Shown one piece after another: positions 1 through 11,564 of a stretch of 64,000 nucleotides of DNA. The notes beneath the pieces were generated by a model, which worked only from the letters and a program-made list of their open reading frames with translations, had not been told where the DNA came from and made no database searches. The number at the start of each line of letters is the position of its first letter. Within the stretch, counting starts at the first letter, position 1. A program made the translations under genes and the position numbers. The DNA is from Paramecium pentaurelia (lineage: Eukaryota; Ciliophora; Oligohymenophorea; Peniculida; Parameciidae), in assembly GCA_905183005.1 (NCBI GenBank), contig CAJJDO010000002.1:61911-125910 (forward strand), written 5' to 3'.

Positions 1-135
1 TATTATTTATAATATCAAATATTTCAATTCTTTCCTTTCTTAGTATTTTTTATGATAATAAATAATAATCTTATATTCATACTTTTTAATTGAAAATTGA
101 TTTCAGAATTAATAAGAAGTAGAGTATTTATAAAG

Positions 136-1247
136 ATGAATTTTTTCAAACAAAAATTATTATAGATGAATAGACATATTTTGCTCCTACTTTTTTTATT
201 TGTGGCCCTTGATAATTGTGTCAAATTCCCAATTAAATAAAGATGCGAATGTAGCGAATATGATGCCCAATTTTGTCCTGTTCCACCTTTTTGCTCTATT
301 AATGGATCCAATTGTGTAGAATTTCAGTGCAAATATACAAATGAACAATTTTGTACTCCATTTGATACCTTAAATCGTTGTAAATGGAATCAAAGTACAA
401 ATTCTTGTGAAAATTATACCTATCAATGTACTGAATTGACAACTTATCAATCATGCCTTGGACAATTTATAGGTGAATATTAAGAAATAGAATGTATGTG
501 GTAAGATAATTAATGCAAACCACAAGACTGTACTTAGATCAGTAATTGCTATCCTTTAAGCTGCTCTATGTCTACATAAGGATGCGGCAAAAAAATAGAA
601 AATTTAGACTGTTCATCTTATACCCCAGAAACTTGTAATATTACAGATGGATACGGAAACAGCTGTCGTATAGATAAGGACTTAAAATGCAAGAAATATG
701 GTGCCCTTCCAACTTGTTCAGAATTAGAATAATAGATGCCTGATAAATAGTCTGCAATCTCTTATTGTAATGGATTTTGCTATTATGATATTAATTCATA
801 ATAGTGTATACCAAAAGAGTGCAACTAGATCACTTAAGAATCAGAATGTAAAGATTTTATCTACGATATTACAAATGAGTTATTCATACCATGTATTTGG
901 TCCAATAGTAAATGCAATGAAGTCAGTGAGAAAGATTTTGAAACATTTGATCTTCATAAGTGTTTTTAATTTGGAATGACTCATTATACATGGTAATCTT
1001 CTACATCAAAATGTAAATAATGTAGTCTTGTGGATAGATTTAAATACAACCCAAATAGTGATACTCAAGATTAAAATAATGCTACTCAAAATACAAATAA
1101 TAATGCTACTCAAAATACAAATAATAATGCTACTCAAAATACAAATAATAATGCTACTCAAAATACAAATAATAATGATACTCAAAACCAAAATAGTGAT
1201 ACTCAAGATTAAAATAATGGAATTTCAATTTTATAATGGGCTTTAAT
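136..1247 (+). CDS. Truncated duplicate of the cysteine-rich secreted protein gene
   Basis: This frame is base-for-base the same as the complete gene at 1389-2522, but it runs into the N at 1248 just before the last eight codons. It has the same signal peptide, cysteine-rich body and repeat tail. It most likely does not exist as a separate gene in the cell and reflects the unmerged contig overlap. A second real gene copy cannot be excluded from sequence alone. Confidence 0.6.
1075..1188 (+). repeat. 24-bp minisatellite inside the coding region (left copy)
   Basis: Four perfect 24-bp units (1075-1170) followed by a degenerate part-unit. Each unit encodes eight residues, N-N-A-T-Q-N-T-N, so unit number can change without shifting the frame. 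Every unit carries an N-A-T sequon. Confidence 0.9.
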
Positions 1248-1248
1248 N
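1248..1248. other. Single N at a scaffold junction
   Basis: One ambiguous base lies between the two copies of the 1,247-bp duplication. An identical situation occurs at 42067, so in this assembly a single N seems to mark a join of overlapping contigs. Confidence 0.85.
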
Positions 1249-1388
1249 AATAATATTATTTATAATATCAAATATTTCAATTCTTTCCTTTCTTAGTATT
1301 TTTTATGATAATAAATAATAATCTTATATTCATACTTTTTAATTGAAAATTGATTTCAGAATTAATAAGAAGTAGAGTATTTATAAAG

Positions 1389-2522
1389 ATGAATTTTTTC
1401 AAACAAAAATTATTATAGATGAATAGACATATTTTGCTCCTACTTTTTTTATTTGTGGCCCTTGATAATTGTGTCAAATTCCCAATTAAATAAAGATGCG
1501 AATGTAGCGAATATGATGCCCAATTTTGTCCTGTTCCACCTTTTTGCTCTATTAATGGATCCAATTGTGTAGAATTTCAGTGCAAATATACAAATGAACA
1601 ATTTTGTACTCCATTTGATACCTTAAATCGTTGTAAATGGAATCAAAGTACAAATTCTTGTGAAAATTATACCTATCAATGTACTGAATTGACAACTTAT
1701 CAATCATGCCTTGGACAATTTATAGGTGAATATTAAGAAATAGAATGTATGTGGTAAGATAATTAATGCAAACCACAAGACTGTACTTAGATCAGTAATT
1801 GCTATCCTTTAAGCTGCTCTATGTCTACATAAGGATGCGGCAAAAAAATAGAAAATTTAGACTGTTCATCTTATACCCCAGAAACTTGTAATATTACAGA
1901 TGGATACGGAAACAGCTGTCGTATAGATAAGGACTTAAAATGCAAGAAATATGGTGCCCTTCCAACTTGTTCAGAATTAGAATAATAGATGCCTGATAAA
2001 TAGTCTGCAATCTCTTATTGTAATGGATTTTGCTATTATGATATTAATTCATAATAGTGTATACCAAAAGAGTGCAACTAGATCACTTAAGAATCAGAAT
2101 GTAAAGATTTTATCTACGATATTACAAATGAGTTATTCATACCATGTATTTGGTCCAATAGTAAATGCAATGAAGTCAGTGAGAAAGATTTTGAAACATT
2201 TGATCTTCATAAGTGTTTTTAATTTGGAATGACTCATTATACATGGTAATCTTCTACATCAAAATGTAAATAATGTAGTCTTGTGGATAGATTTAAATAC
2301 AACCCAAATAGTGATACTCAAGATTAAAATAATGCTACTCAAAATACAAATAATAATGCTACTCAAAATACAAATAATAATGCTACTCAAAATACAAATA
2401 ATAATGCTACTCAAAATACAAATAATAATGATACTCAAAACCAAAATAGTGATACTCAAGATTAAAATAATGGAATTTCAATTTTATAATGGGCTTTAAT
2501 GTGGATTGCAACTCAAATATGA
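1389..2522 (+). CDS. Cysteine-rich secreted or surface protein
   Basis: An intronless 377-residue frame ending at TGA 2520-2522. The N-terminus is a signal peptide: a short basic stretch and a second Met at residue 11, then a hydrophobic run (LLLLFLFVAL) ahead of the first cysteines. The body has dozens of cysteines, many spaced as C-x(3-10)-C, as in ciliate surface or secreted cysteine-rich proteins. The tail is a low-complexity Asn/Thr/Gln repeat built from the 24-bp minisatellite, with many N-x-T sequons, and could be a glycosylated stalk. There is no obvious transmembrane helix or GPI signal at the C-terminus. The family is not recognised. The nearest downstream neighbour is the ribosomal protein SA gene, in the same orientation and about 390 bp away. 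Confidence 0.8.
2328..2441 (+). repeat. 24-bp minisatellite inside the coding region (right copy)
   Basis: Same array as at 1075-1188, offset by 1253: four perfect 24-bp units plus a degenerate part-unit, encoding an Asn/Thr/Gln-rich octapeptide repeat. Confidence 0.9.
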
Positions 2523-2909
2523 AATAAAATAATGTAATCATAAACTATATAAACAAATTATATTTCTAATTATTTTTATTTCTTCATTTTTATATGATTA
2601 TTAAAATTTAAACAAATAACATACCCCCAATTAATTAATTAAGTTCATTTTTACATTCTTAACAAAATGAATTAATAATAATAATAAGAGAAAAATGAAA
2701 AAATATTATATATTAATTTTAAATTTGTTATAATTATTGTAAGAAAGGTATTAGTTGTTTTTTTTTGTTATGTTTTGTATGTAGCATTTTAATTCTAAAG
2801 GATTAAGAATAAGTATTTAGATGAACAAAAACTATGTTAGATATAATTGATTAAGAAATAATTGAGATTTGTTAAATATTTAAAAAAATAGATATTTATA
2901 TTTGATTGC
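2523..2909. other. AT-rich intergenic stretch
   Basis: About 390 bp between the cysteine-rich gene and the RPSA start. I see no sustained frame and no RNA gene. It presumably holds the 3' end of one gene and the promoter of the next. Confidence 0.6.
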
Positions 2910-3737
2910 ATGAGCAGAAAAGAATAAGACATTAAGAGATTGATTGCTTCATAAGTAAGAATATTATATATATGATTCCTTTTAGTGCCACATTGGAACA
3001 AAACAACTCCAATTTGATATGAAGAGATATGTTTCACATAGAAGTGATAATGGTGCATACATCCTCAATTTAGAAGAAACCTGGTAGCATATTAAATTAG
3101 CTGCCAGAGTTATTGCTGCAGTTGATTAACCTCAAGATGTCATGGTATTATAAATAATGAGTATTTAAGGTTGTTTCATCAAGACCAATTGGATAAAGAG
3201 CAGTCATTAAATTTGCTCACTATACTAATGCTAGCTCAACTAGATCATCAAGATGGACACCAGGTACATTGACAAATCAATCTAACAGTGCCAGTGGAAA
3301 ATTCTAAGAACCACAATTATTGATTGTCACAGATCCACATTTGGTATATATATTTGAATTAAGATTTTCTTAGGATAAATAAGCCATTGTTGAAGCATCT
3401 TACGTTAATATTCCAGTTATTGCTTTATGCAATTCAGATAACCTCTTGTAATATGTCGATATCCCAATTCCAGTTGGAAATAGAGAAACAAAAGCAATTT
3501 CAATGATCTATTGGTTGTTAGCCAGAGAAGTTAAGATCTTAAGAGGAGAATTGAGACAAGGTATTAAAATAAGCCATAATAATAGATGAAGAATGGGATG
3601 TTTTGGTTGATTTGTTCTATCATAAGGAAATTACCAATGATTAATTGGGAGTTGCAGATAACTAAGTTAAATAAGAAGGTGATGGAGAAGAATAGGAACA
3701 ATAAGGTGATGCAGCAAAAGCTGATAAAGATTGGTGA
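2910..3737 (+). CDS. RPSA: 40S ribosomal protein SA (uS2)
   Basis: Structural protein of the small cytosolic ribosomal subunit, on the back of the 40S head-body junction. Five exons joined by introns of 31, 25, 30 and 25 nt (2955-2985 is the first) give 238 residues. Conserved blocks in order: an N-terminal helix leading into CHIGTKQLQFDMKRY, then NLEETWQHIKLAARVIAA, SSRPIGQRAVIKFA, RWTPGTLTNQ, LIVTDP, EASYVNIPVIALCNSD, YVDIPIPVGN and WLLAREV. The C-terminal extension is short and acidic, ending in DKDW. Start chosen because it is the only Met ahead of the conserved core. The 30-nt intron (between TDPHL and DKQAIVEA) is a multiple of three with no in-frame TGA, so its retention would add ten residues. 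Confidence 0.96.
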
Positions 3738-3818
3738 TAAAATATATTATAATTATGTAAAGTACATGTATGTCAATTGGTATATTTTATATATAAATTA
3801 TATTTAATAATTTTAATA

Positions 3819-4309
3819 ATGAGCAATGCATTTAAGTCTGCTGCAGGAAACACATTGTCCAAAAATGATATGGGCTAAACTGGATAGAGTTTTGCAGGAT
3901 CATAAAACCCAGCATCTTTAAAGGGCAAACTTATGAGTTTAGAGGTAAATTGATATATCAAATTAAAGGAAACAATAAAAGGAATTTAAGATGAAATGAA
4001 TTTCCATAAAAAGGAAGTCCAAATTCTCAAATCAGAAAAGGATACTTTAGAGTCTGTTTTGAGTATGAAAACATAGGATGTCAAAAAAACACTTACTAAT
4101 GAACTCATGAGAATAGAAGAGGAAATGAAAAGGTATTCTGTTTCAATATCAACTTTAGACATTTTGCTCATTAAAAGGCTGAAAATTCAAGATTACAGCA
4201 ACAAATTACTGCTTTGAAAGGTGAAAAGACTGCACTTTAATAATAATTACTTGGTCTCCAAAGAAGAATAGCTGAATTAGAATTATAAGTAGGTTAAGAA
4301 TAAGGTTGA
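3819..4309 (+). CDS. Small coiled-coil protein
   Basis: 146 residues from three exons (introns 3945-3968 and 4133-4158). A Ser/Gly/Gln-rich N-terminal 40 residues is followed by an almost continuous amphipathic helix with heptad spacing of Leu, Ile and Met, ending in LLGLQRRIAELELQVGQ. There is no signal peptide or membrane segment. The first intron is 24 nt and carries an in-frame TGA. The size and heptads suggest a cytoskeletal or basal-body component, but I do not recognise the family. It ends 56 bp from the convergent AGC kinase gene. Confidence 0.85.
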
Positions 4310-4364
4310 ATATTATGAAGTATTATAATATATTATTATATAACAAACTTTGTTATTATTTAAA

Positions 4365-5531
4365 TCACATTTATTAATAATATGTGAATCCAACAAAATT
4401 TTCATTTTATTTAGATTCTGGAGTGTCAACTATAGGTTATTACAGAAAAGCTGTATCAAAATTAGATAAATCCTAAACATTTTAAATATATGGAATGATA
4501 GGTGGTTGCAATTTTCGTTGTTCAACCAATTACCAATTAATTCCATTAAAAAAGTTATGTTTTTTTATTTCTTTAATTCCATGTGACCCTAATCTCAATC
4601 CTGGCTACTCATAGACTTTTAGTTAATACATCTTTGGTTAATAATCCTTTTAATAAAGACGCTGCATAAAATGAAAAACAAGATTTCATTTCAAGAGGTT
4701 TTTCACATCTATTTTATAACATCTCTTTTTTATTTTTTGAATAATGAGGAGGAATACCACAAAGCATTTCATAAATCAAAGCTCCATAACTGTAAAAATC
4801 AACAGCAAATGTGTGCCCCCTTTCTATGTAAAGTTTATTTAATTTTTACTATAAAGAATTTCTGGGGCTACATATTCAGGTGTTCCACAAAATGTATAAG
4901 TCAATTCGTTTTTCTCAAATCCCAATTTTGATAACCCAAAATCTGTTAGAACTATATGACCACTTTTGTCCAATAAAATATTTTCTGGTTTTAAATCTCT
5001 ATAAATGATATTTGATGAATGAAGTAAATCTATAGCAACCAAAAGCTCAGCAGCATAAAATTAAACCCATTCTTCAGGGAATTTAGAATTCTTTCTGAGA
5101 TGAAGAAAGAGTTCTCCTCCTTACATAAAGTCCATAACCATATATAAACGTGAAGGACTTTAGAAAGCATAATGCAACTTCACCATAAAAGGACTATTTA
5201 TCAATGACAAGATTTTCCTTTCCTAAATTGCTTAATCATGAAATTTTTTCATAGATAACATTTTTTTTTTCAAAATTTTTACTGCAAATAGTTTTTGATC
5301 ATTAAGCTTTTTAACTAGTAATACTTTTCCAAATGATCCTCTACCAATAACCTTAATTAATTCAAAATCCTATAATGATAATTTCTAATTGGAAGTGACA
5401 GTCTCACCTTCAATGGATAATTGTGTAGCTTCTCCTATTTTCTCATCTTCATCTTCTTCTTCTGGAACATCACATTTAAAATTTGGTTTTTTTTATGTGT
5501 ATTCTGATTCCTTATTTTAACACATACCCAT
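4365..5531 (-). CDS. AGC-family serine/threonine protein kinase
   Basis: 371 residues after removing two introns (4824-4849, 4605-4629). The catalytic domain is complete: Gly loop IGRGSFGKV at about 62-70, VAIK-type lysine in FAVKIL at about 85, YRDLKPEN at about 177, DFG at about 197 and activation segment TFCGTPEYVAPE. The domain continues through a kinase-tail DPGLRLGS and FFNGINW block. The C-terminal tail keeps the AGC hallmarks: a turn motif around VDTPES and a hydrophobic motif FVGFTY close to the end. This implies PDK1-style activation-loop phosphorylation and self-docking of the tail. The N-terminus begins M-G-M-C, which could be myristoylated and palmitoylated, and is followed by an acidic stretch. 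The closest families are S6K, SGK, AKT and PKA; I cannot choose between them. Confidence 0.93.
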
Positions 5532-5768
5532 TATTAAATATATTTATATATTAAAAATGTAAGTTTTATTTAATTATCTTTCTCTATGATTTAATTAAAT
5601 ATTTCTTGTTAAAATTATGGTAGATGATGTAATGAAGATAATATAATTTTATTAATAAATATTAATTATATATCACTTGAAATTTATATATTAATTTTTT
5701 TCATTGTTTATCCACTTATCTCTTTAATATTTATTAATTTATATATTTAATCACTTTCAAAACTACAA

Positions 5769-7223
5769 ATGAATCAAGATCCAGATGAAAAGGATATGAT
5801 AGGAGATCTTTTAGATGGTATCTTAATTCTCTCCAAATTTTAGACAGTTTTGAAAATGTTGGCAAGATCAAAAAAACATATTCTTCAAATAGACCTCCTG
5901 CACTCCAAATTAATTAGAATTACAATCAATCTCCAATCTATTACCCTAAAGTATATTCACCTCAAGTGCAGCAAAAACAAAAGTTTTTAATCTTAATTAG
6001 TTAAGTTCTTATGATTTAGATTTACGACTCACTAAAGTTCCTGTCTAATAAAGTGCTCCAAATTCAGCATCAAAACTAAAATCCTTTGATAATACAGTAC
6101 AATTTAATACAGTTGATGAAACTTCCTTAGATGGAGATTTAGTATCTAATTTCACTTCTATTAAAGATATCTAAATGTAAAGATTAAAATGGGGCTAGAT
6201 GCATTCAAAAAGCCTTTTAAGAAAGTTCTCAAGCTATTAAAGAATAAATCTTTAATAAGCTTGAAAAAGGGCTTTTATCTCTCTCAAAAGATGTGTTTGG
6301 AAATTATGTCATCTAAAATCTTCTTGAATTTGGTAATATTTTTGATAATAATAGGAACTCCACTCCAATAATAAAAAATACTGATCTTTTTATAACCACA
6401 TTCTTCATAATTAGCATTTCATCCATATGGATGTAGGGTGTTACAAAAATTACTACAAAATGCCCATAATACACCAGATTTTCCAAATTTATTTGATACT
6501 TTTAAAACAAGAGTTAGAGAGTTAGTAATTGATTAACACGGAAATCATGTTGTTTAGAAATTGATCTAATTAATGGAGAATGATATTAGCTAATGGGTCT
6601 TAGATGGGATTGAAGGATAAGTTAATAAACTTGTGATTAATTCTTTTGGTTGTAGAATAATTTAAAAAGCTGTCTCAATATCTAGTAATCATCCAGAAAG
6701 ATAAATGAAAATTTTAATTGAAATAATGAACTTAGCTTATGAACTTTGTATTTCCTAATATGGAAATTACATAATTCAATAGTTATTGAAGGATGGACCA
6801 TTTATAATCAAAAATTAAATTTAATAAATCATTATGGAAAAATTAGAAGAATATAGTTTAAATAAATTTGGAAGGTAATTTAATTAAATTAATTTTAGTA
6901 ATGTTGTTGATTGTGCTATCAAATGCTCTAATAATTAATTTAAATTAAAAATTATGGAACTATTACTAAATTAAAACAATTAATAAGTTTTATTTGTCCG
7001 CTTATCTACTAATGCATATGGAAATTATGTTGTACAAAATTTTTTGAAATTTGCAGATTAAGAAATCCAAAAAGAATTATATTATAAAATTACTAATAAC
7101 TAATAACTCTTATAAGAAATACAATAATATAAATTTGGTAATTTTTTAATTTATATCTTTCAAGGTCAGTTCGTTTACTAAATGTTAACTTAGAAATTAG
7201 AACTAGAAACATTTAATTTATGA
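5769..7223 (+). CDS. Pumilio/PUF-family RNA-binding protein
   Basis: Binds 3' UTR elements of mRNA to repress translation or trigger decay. Seven exons (introns 5818-5843, 5983-6005, 6142-6166, 6333-6354, 6875-6898, 7138-7164) give 435 residues. A polar N-terminal 120 residues precedes PUF repeats: QNGARCIQKAF, FGNYVIQNLL, HPYGCRVLQKLL, HGNHVVQKLI, FGCRIIQKAV, YGNYIIQQLL, FGSNVVDCAI, YGNYVVQNFL and FGQFVYQML. The paired base-contacting positions are visible within each repeat. Introns 5 and 6 are 24 and 27 nt, multiples of three without an in-frame TGA, yet removing them restores the repeat consensus. The two N-terminal introns at 5983 and 6142 are less certain, because skipping both also leaves an open but less protein-like frame. 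Confidence 0.92.
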
Positions 7224-7302
7224 TCTGTGTTAATGATTTGTTTATATATGTATTTTGTAATATTTTTTTATAAATTACTAAAGCTATATTTTATAATTAA
7301 AT

Positions 7303-8125
7303 ATGTAAAAAACACAACCAGTTAGTCGAGACTCTCAAATTTTTGAAACTTTAAATTATAAAGATGGTAAAACGTTTACTATATTTCTAGATTCTATTCA
7401 AGATCTAGATTTTTTTGGTCCTTGGCATAAACAAAACAATTCAATATAATATCAAATTGCATAGATAAAAAAGGCACATACTTCCTCAACTAATCAAATG
7501 GCAAATGAAATAGTTGAAAGACCAGAAACCCAAAATTCTTAGGTAAGGATGATAAATACTTCTTTTCCTTATAAAAGGAGAATAACCAGAAAAATCTCAA
7601 TAGATTAATCTAATTAATTTATTGAAAAACCTAAATATGATGAATCTCGTTAAGTAGAAAGAATTATTTAAGAGTTCTTTACTGATGAAAATAAAGAAAA
7701 GAAGAAAAAATAAAGAAATCATGGTTTTTTTTTCCCAAAAGCTTCAAAATCTAATAGTAATACAAAATGTAATGGTTCATCTTTTTAAACAACTTAAGAA
7801 TATTTTGATGTAATTTTCTTCTTTAAACTAAGAGAAAATAGCTTTAAAAATGTTGAAATTTATGCCAAATTTATAGAAATAGCCATCAAAGTCTTCAAAA
7901 CCTATAAAAAATTTAAATACAAAATAAAAACTGATTCTTGATTTACCAATAACTACAAAAAGCTATTTCCCTCCATAATTATTAATTAATTCCACAAAAA
8001 CTAAATAAGTAAGTCCTTAAAATTTGAATTCTTCTCAAAATAAAAACTAGATCAAAACTTAAAATTTTCTTACAAAAACAGGTAAGGGTCCAGTATGGAA
8101 GATAAATAATTACACTAGTATATGA
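7303..8125 (+). CDS. Hypothetical basic, polar protein
   Basis: About 265 residues, rich in Lys, Ser, Asn and Gln, with no domain, signal peptide or membrane segment I can name. There is a Lys-rich stretch after EFFTDENKEKKKK. A 25-nt intron starting after codon GAT near 7810 and ending GAG, an unusual acceptor, is needed to reach TGA 8123-8125. Without it the frame stops at 7939-7941. The downstream frame has a better coding look, so I prefer the longer model. It converges on the SF-assemblin gene, about 105 bp away. Confidence 0.6.
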
Positions 8126-8231
8126 TTAAACAATATTTTTGAAAATAAAAAACAATAATTTTAATTTCTAATATTAACTCAAAATTTAAACATGTTTATG
8201 TATATTATGAAATAATTTTATTTATTTTAAC

Positions 8232-9118
8232 TCAATAGGATCTAAAATTTTTATCTATTTTAATGCATGCATCCTCTAATAATTTTAATAAAGCTTCAGT
8301 TGTAGCTTCTCTTTCTCTTCTTTCTAGATTTATATCTTATTATAATTTTCCATGAACATCCTCTATCATTCTAAAGATTTTCCCTTAAGTTTCTTCTCTT
8401 ACTTTCTTTTCAATTAGCAATTAATCTGAAAATTTATTAATTTCTGAATCGATTTATTCAGATAAAGATTCTGATGATTCTTCTCTATAAGAAATAATAA
8501 AAAAAATACCTTGATCTCCTTTCTTAATCTAATTAGTTTTTTACTAATTGAACTTATTGCAATACCTCTGCAATTTTAACTTAACTTCTATCTTCATATT
8601 AATGTGTATTTCTTGTAATTGTAAGTGTAATTTATTAGAATCTTTCGTCTATTTGTTTTTATAGTTTTGTTTCAGCTTGCCCTCTGCTATTTCTTTCTTG
8701 ATCAAAAGATAGAGCAACATTATCAGAAAGAGTTCTAAAATCTTTTTCTTTTTTGTCATCAAAAGCCTGATTAAATTAAAATATATACTTCTCTTTCTGA
8801 TTTTTCATTGTGAGCTTAATCTTGAAGTTTTAATACTTGATCCTTAAGGACTTTAAATCTTTATTCGTCTTTGGGTTTCTCTGATGAAAGAACATCTTCT
8901 ATTATTTTAATTCTTTCTTCAAGAACTTCTCTCTTTTCTAATTTATCCTTATCTATTCCATTTTGGATATGATTCCATTTATCAGATAATAACTTAATTC
9001 TTTGTCTAGATGGAGAATCGAGATCTTGTTAAAGATAGTTAACAGTAGATCTTTAAGGACTCTATAATAGTGACTTTCCTAACTTTGAAGATGTCAACTT
9101 AGATGTAGATAAAAGCAT
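8232..9118 (-). CDS. SF-assemblin / beta-giardin family protein
   Basis: Building block of striated microtubule-associated fibres; in ciliates this family makes the kinetodesmal fibres and rootlets attached to basal bodies. Three exons (introns 8767-8788, 8485-8509) encode 279 residues. The short Ser/Thr-rich N-terminal head contains SP and TP-like sites, and nearly all the rest is coiled coil. The family signature is clear at the end of the rod: LERREREATTEALLKLLEDAC, matching the terminal block of SF-assemblins. Length agrees with the usual 270-300 residues. It lies head-to-head with the NAA60-like gene, with 71 bp between start codons. Confidence 0.9.
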
Positions 9119-9189
9119 CTTGCTTTTTTGATTTTTAGAAATAAATTTATTTACGATTTAATCAAACCTTATAAATAACTAGTAAAACG

Positions 9190-9858
9190 ATGCAATAAAT
9201 AGATAAGAGATTGAGCTAAGCATTTCCACCAAACTCTAAAAATAACTCTAGTTATATAGCTGAGATACACAGTGTATTAGCAAATGTTAAAATAGATGAC
9301 ATAGGATTTAAAGATATTAAATTTAGAACAGTGCAAACCAAGAGAGATATAGCATAGCTTAAATTGCTTTAGAAAGAGTGGTTCCCAATTAATTATACTG
9401 AACAATTTTATACAGCTGTTTTGAATGGCTATGTTTCTTCTCTTTTAGCAGAGATTGAAATAAAATTTCCTTCAGGACGAAAGGAGAAATACATAATTGG
9501 AGTTATGGTTTATTAATCAAGATAGAGTAAATCGAAATATCAATAGAATTTAAACTGGAAATAATGGTTTTGTTCACTCTTTTAATAAAAAAATGCTTTA
9601 TATATTATGACAATAGGTGTTATTAATGAGTTTAGAGGAAGAGGAATCGCAGAATATATGATAGATTAGTTAAAATAGAGAGTCTTAGACTCTAATAAAA
9701 CACTAATATACATATATTTAGACATGGTTGTTTATAATGAGGTGGCAGCTCGATTTTATCAAAAAAATGGTTTCAATAGAGTTGGAATTAAGAAAAATCA
9801 TTACTCGATAGAAGATCAATAATTCGATGCTTATGTATATGTCTGGTAACCTTAATGA
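9190..9858 (+). CDS. GNAT N-terminal acetyltransferase, NAA60-like
   Basis: Transfers acetyl from acetyl-CoA to protein N-termini. NAA60 homologues act on transmembrane proteins at Golgi or internal membranes. The frame is intronless and 222 residues long. Family marks: QKEWFPINYTEQFY, matching the NAA60/NAA50 substrate-binding start; the acetyl-CoA pyrophosphate loop in TIGVINEFRGRGIAEYM (R-G-x-G-x-A type); and the C-terminal LDMVVYNEVAARFYQKNGFNRVG beta-bulge block. A 40-residue hydrophilic N-terminal extension precedes the domain. NAA50 is the alternative assignment. Confidence 0.88.
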
Positions 9859-10494
9859 ATAAATATATAATTGTTTAAAAATTATAATAAATAAAAAGAA
9901 ATTTCAATTAAAAAAAATCAAATTTACGTATAAAATAGAATAAATTAGTAATTTTAAAATACTTTAAAGAATTAAACTAATAGTCTGAATTAATTAGATT
10001 CTAAAAAAATTAAGTTATTTTTACTCTATTCATTTAATAAGAAATAGCATCATAGATTAAAAAATCACAAAATGATTATCTCAAAGATTAAGTTTCGATA
10101 GGATAAGTTGTATATTAAATAATATTCTTTGACAAAAAGCATTGAGAATTTTTATGCATTGTAATTTTTATAAGTATATTAATTTCTGATCATTAAATTC
10201 AAATCACTACTTAATACGTGAATATTTTTTTACTTACCAATATAAATTAGATATCAAAATAGAAATGTTTAAGAATTGAAAAAATGTTTTTGCAATGACT
10301 GCAGCTTAATTAAATTACACTAAAATTGAATGAGTCTAATTATAGAAGTAAATCATTATAAATGTAAAAATAATAAGGAGTACCTCTTTTAAAAACTTGT
10401 AAATAATTGTAAAATCTAAAAAAATGCTACTTCAATTTGATGTCAAAATTAAAAAAATATCATAATTAAAATATATAAAATTATTAATAATTAA
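9859..10494. other. AT-rich stretch without a supported gene
   Basis: About 640 bp between the acetyltransferase stop and the stop of the convergent zinc-finger gene. A plus-strand frame around 9960-10200 lacks TGA, but with only one stop codon and this base composition that is expected by chance. It shows no motif or intron structure. Confidence 0.5.
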
Positions 10495-11526
10495 TCACAT
10501 GTTTTGATATAAGTTGGTTATGTAATTTTCATATTAGTTTTACTAAATATTATTTTTATTTGCTGTATCATATAAAGCAATGATTAATGCTTGTTACACT
10601 GATTGTTTTTTTGGAAATTTTTTTTTTAAGCAAGCAGCAATTTTAAAGAATTAATTTTTTTTCTCTGCTTCTGTTTTATGAAACATTGTTGAAGATATTT
10701 ACATAGATTCCTCCATTCTTGGTGTTAAATTTCCTATTTTGCTTTTTTCAACAAAACTTGTTTCAGTAATTGGGGAAAGAGACTATCTATTTACTTATTT
10801 GAATCTGGATTAAAAATCATCTTTTAATGATTAATGAATATTGTTTTAAACATTTTCAAAAGGATTACGATATCTATTTAGTTAATTTTCATGAACTTAA
10901 AGCTTCTTTTACAATCCTCCTTCATTAGCTAATGATGTAGCTATTGATTCTTTAAGATGATTGATCACATTATTTTAATTGCTCTATAAAATTCTAGCTT
11001 TTCTTTCTGAAAATTGCATTATTTTACTGATAATAGTTAAAATTTATTGGATAACTTATTCAACAGCAATATCTTGTTATTAATTTTCAAAGTATTATTA
11101 AAATAAATCTAAATCATCTAAGGATTGTGAAACTATATTATAATCTGAAGCTAAGATTATGTTACTACAGCATTTCCATAACATTTATAAATATTAAATG
11201 ATATACTATTAATCAGATGAATAGGTTTTTAGCATCTTTTTGATTTTATTTATAAGAAAATTACATTTTTATAATTTAGCTTGCAAAGAATCTACTTATT
11301 CATATTAATCATATTCTCCATTACAATTTTGTGTATGAGTGTTAATTTATTCAGTTGGTACATAACTTTCACAACTCATACAAAAAACATCTTAAATTTA
11401 ATTAAGTATTTCTTCAAAATTGAAATATTACTCATTCGATTTATTTCCATATTTTCTTACTAAATATTAATGTGTTGTAGTTCTATTTATTGTCTTTTCA
11501 AAAGATGAACCTGTATATACATTCAT
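10495..11526 (-). CDS. C2HC zinc-finger-like, helix-rich hypothetical protein
   Basis: Intronless, 343 residues. Near the N-terminus a C-x2-C-x11-H-x3-C cluster (Cys49, Cys52, His64, Cys68) looks like a single zinc-binding finger of the C2HC type. After it come long predicted helices rich in Gln, Asn and Leu. A basic C-terminal part (LKKKFPKKQS) leads into a last short helix. I do not recognise the family. It starts head-to-head with the isocitrate dehydrogenase gene, only 38 bp separating the two ATGs. Confidence 0.78.
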
Positions 11527-11564
11527 TCCGTTAATTAATTAATTGATAAATATTATTAAATAGT

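Larger units (their letters stand above)
1..1247. repeat. Left copy of an exact 1,247-bp tandem duplication
   Basis: Bases 1-1247 recur without any difference I can see at 1254-2500 (offset 1253). The two copies are separated by a lone N at 1248 and five further bases. Perfect identity, including intergenic sequence and a minisatellite, together with the N at the junction, suggests two contig ends that overlap but were scaffolded instead of merged. A genuine recent tandem duplication is the alternative. Confidence 0.9.

Noticed and set aside
1006..1246. Isoleucine-rich frames on both strands (1006-1206 minus, 1028-1246 plus)
   Set aside because: They are other-frame readings of the 24-bp minisatellite; the real protein uses a third frame with TAA/TAG as Gln.
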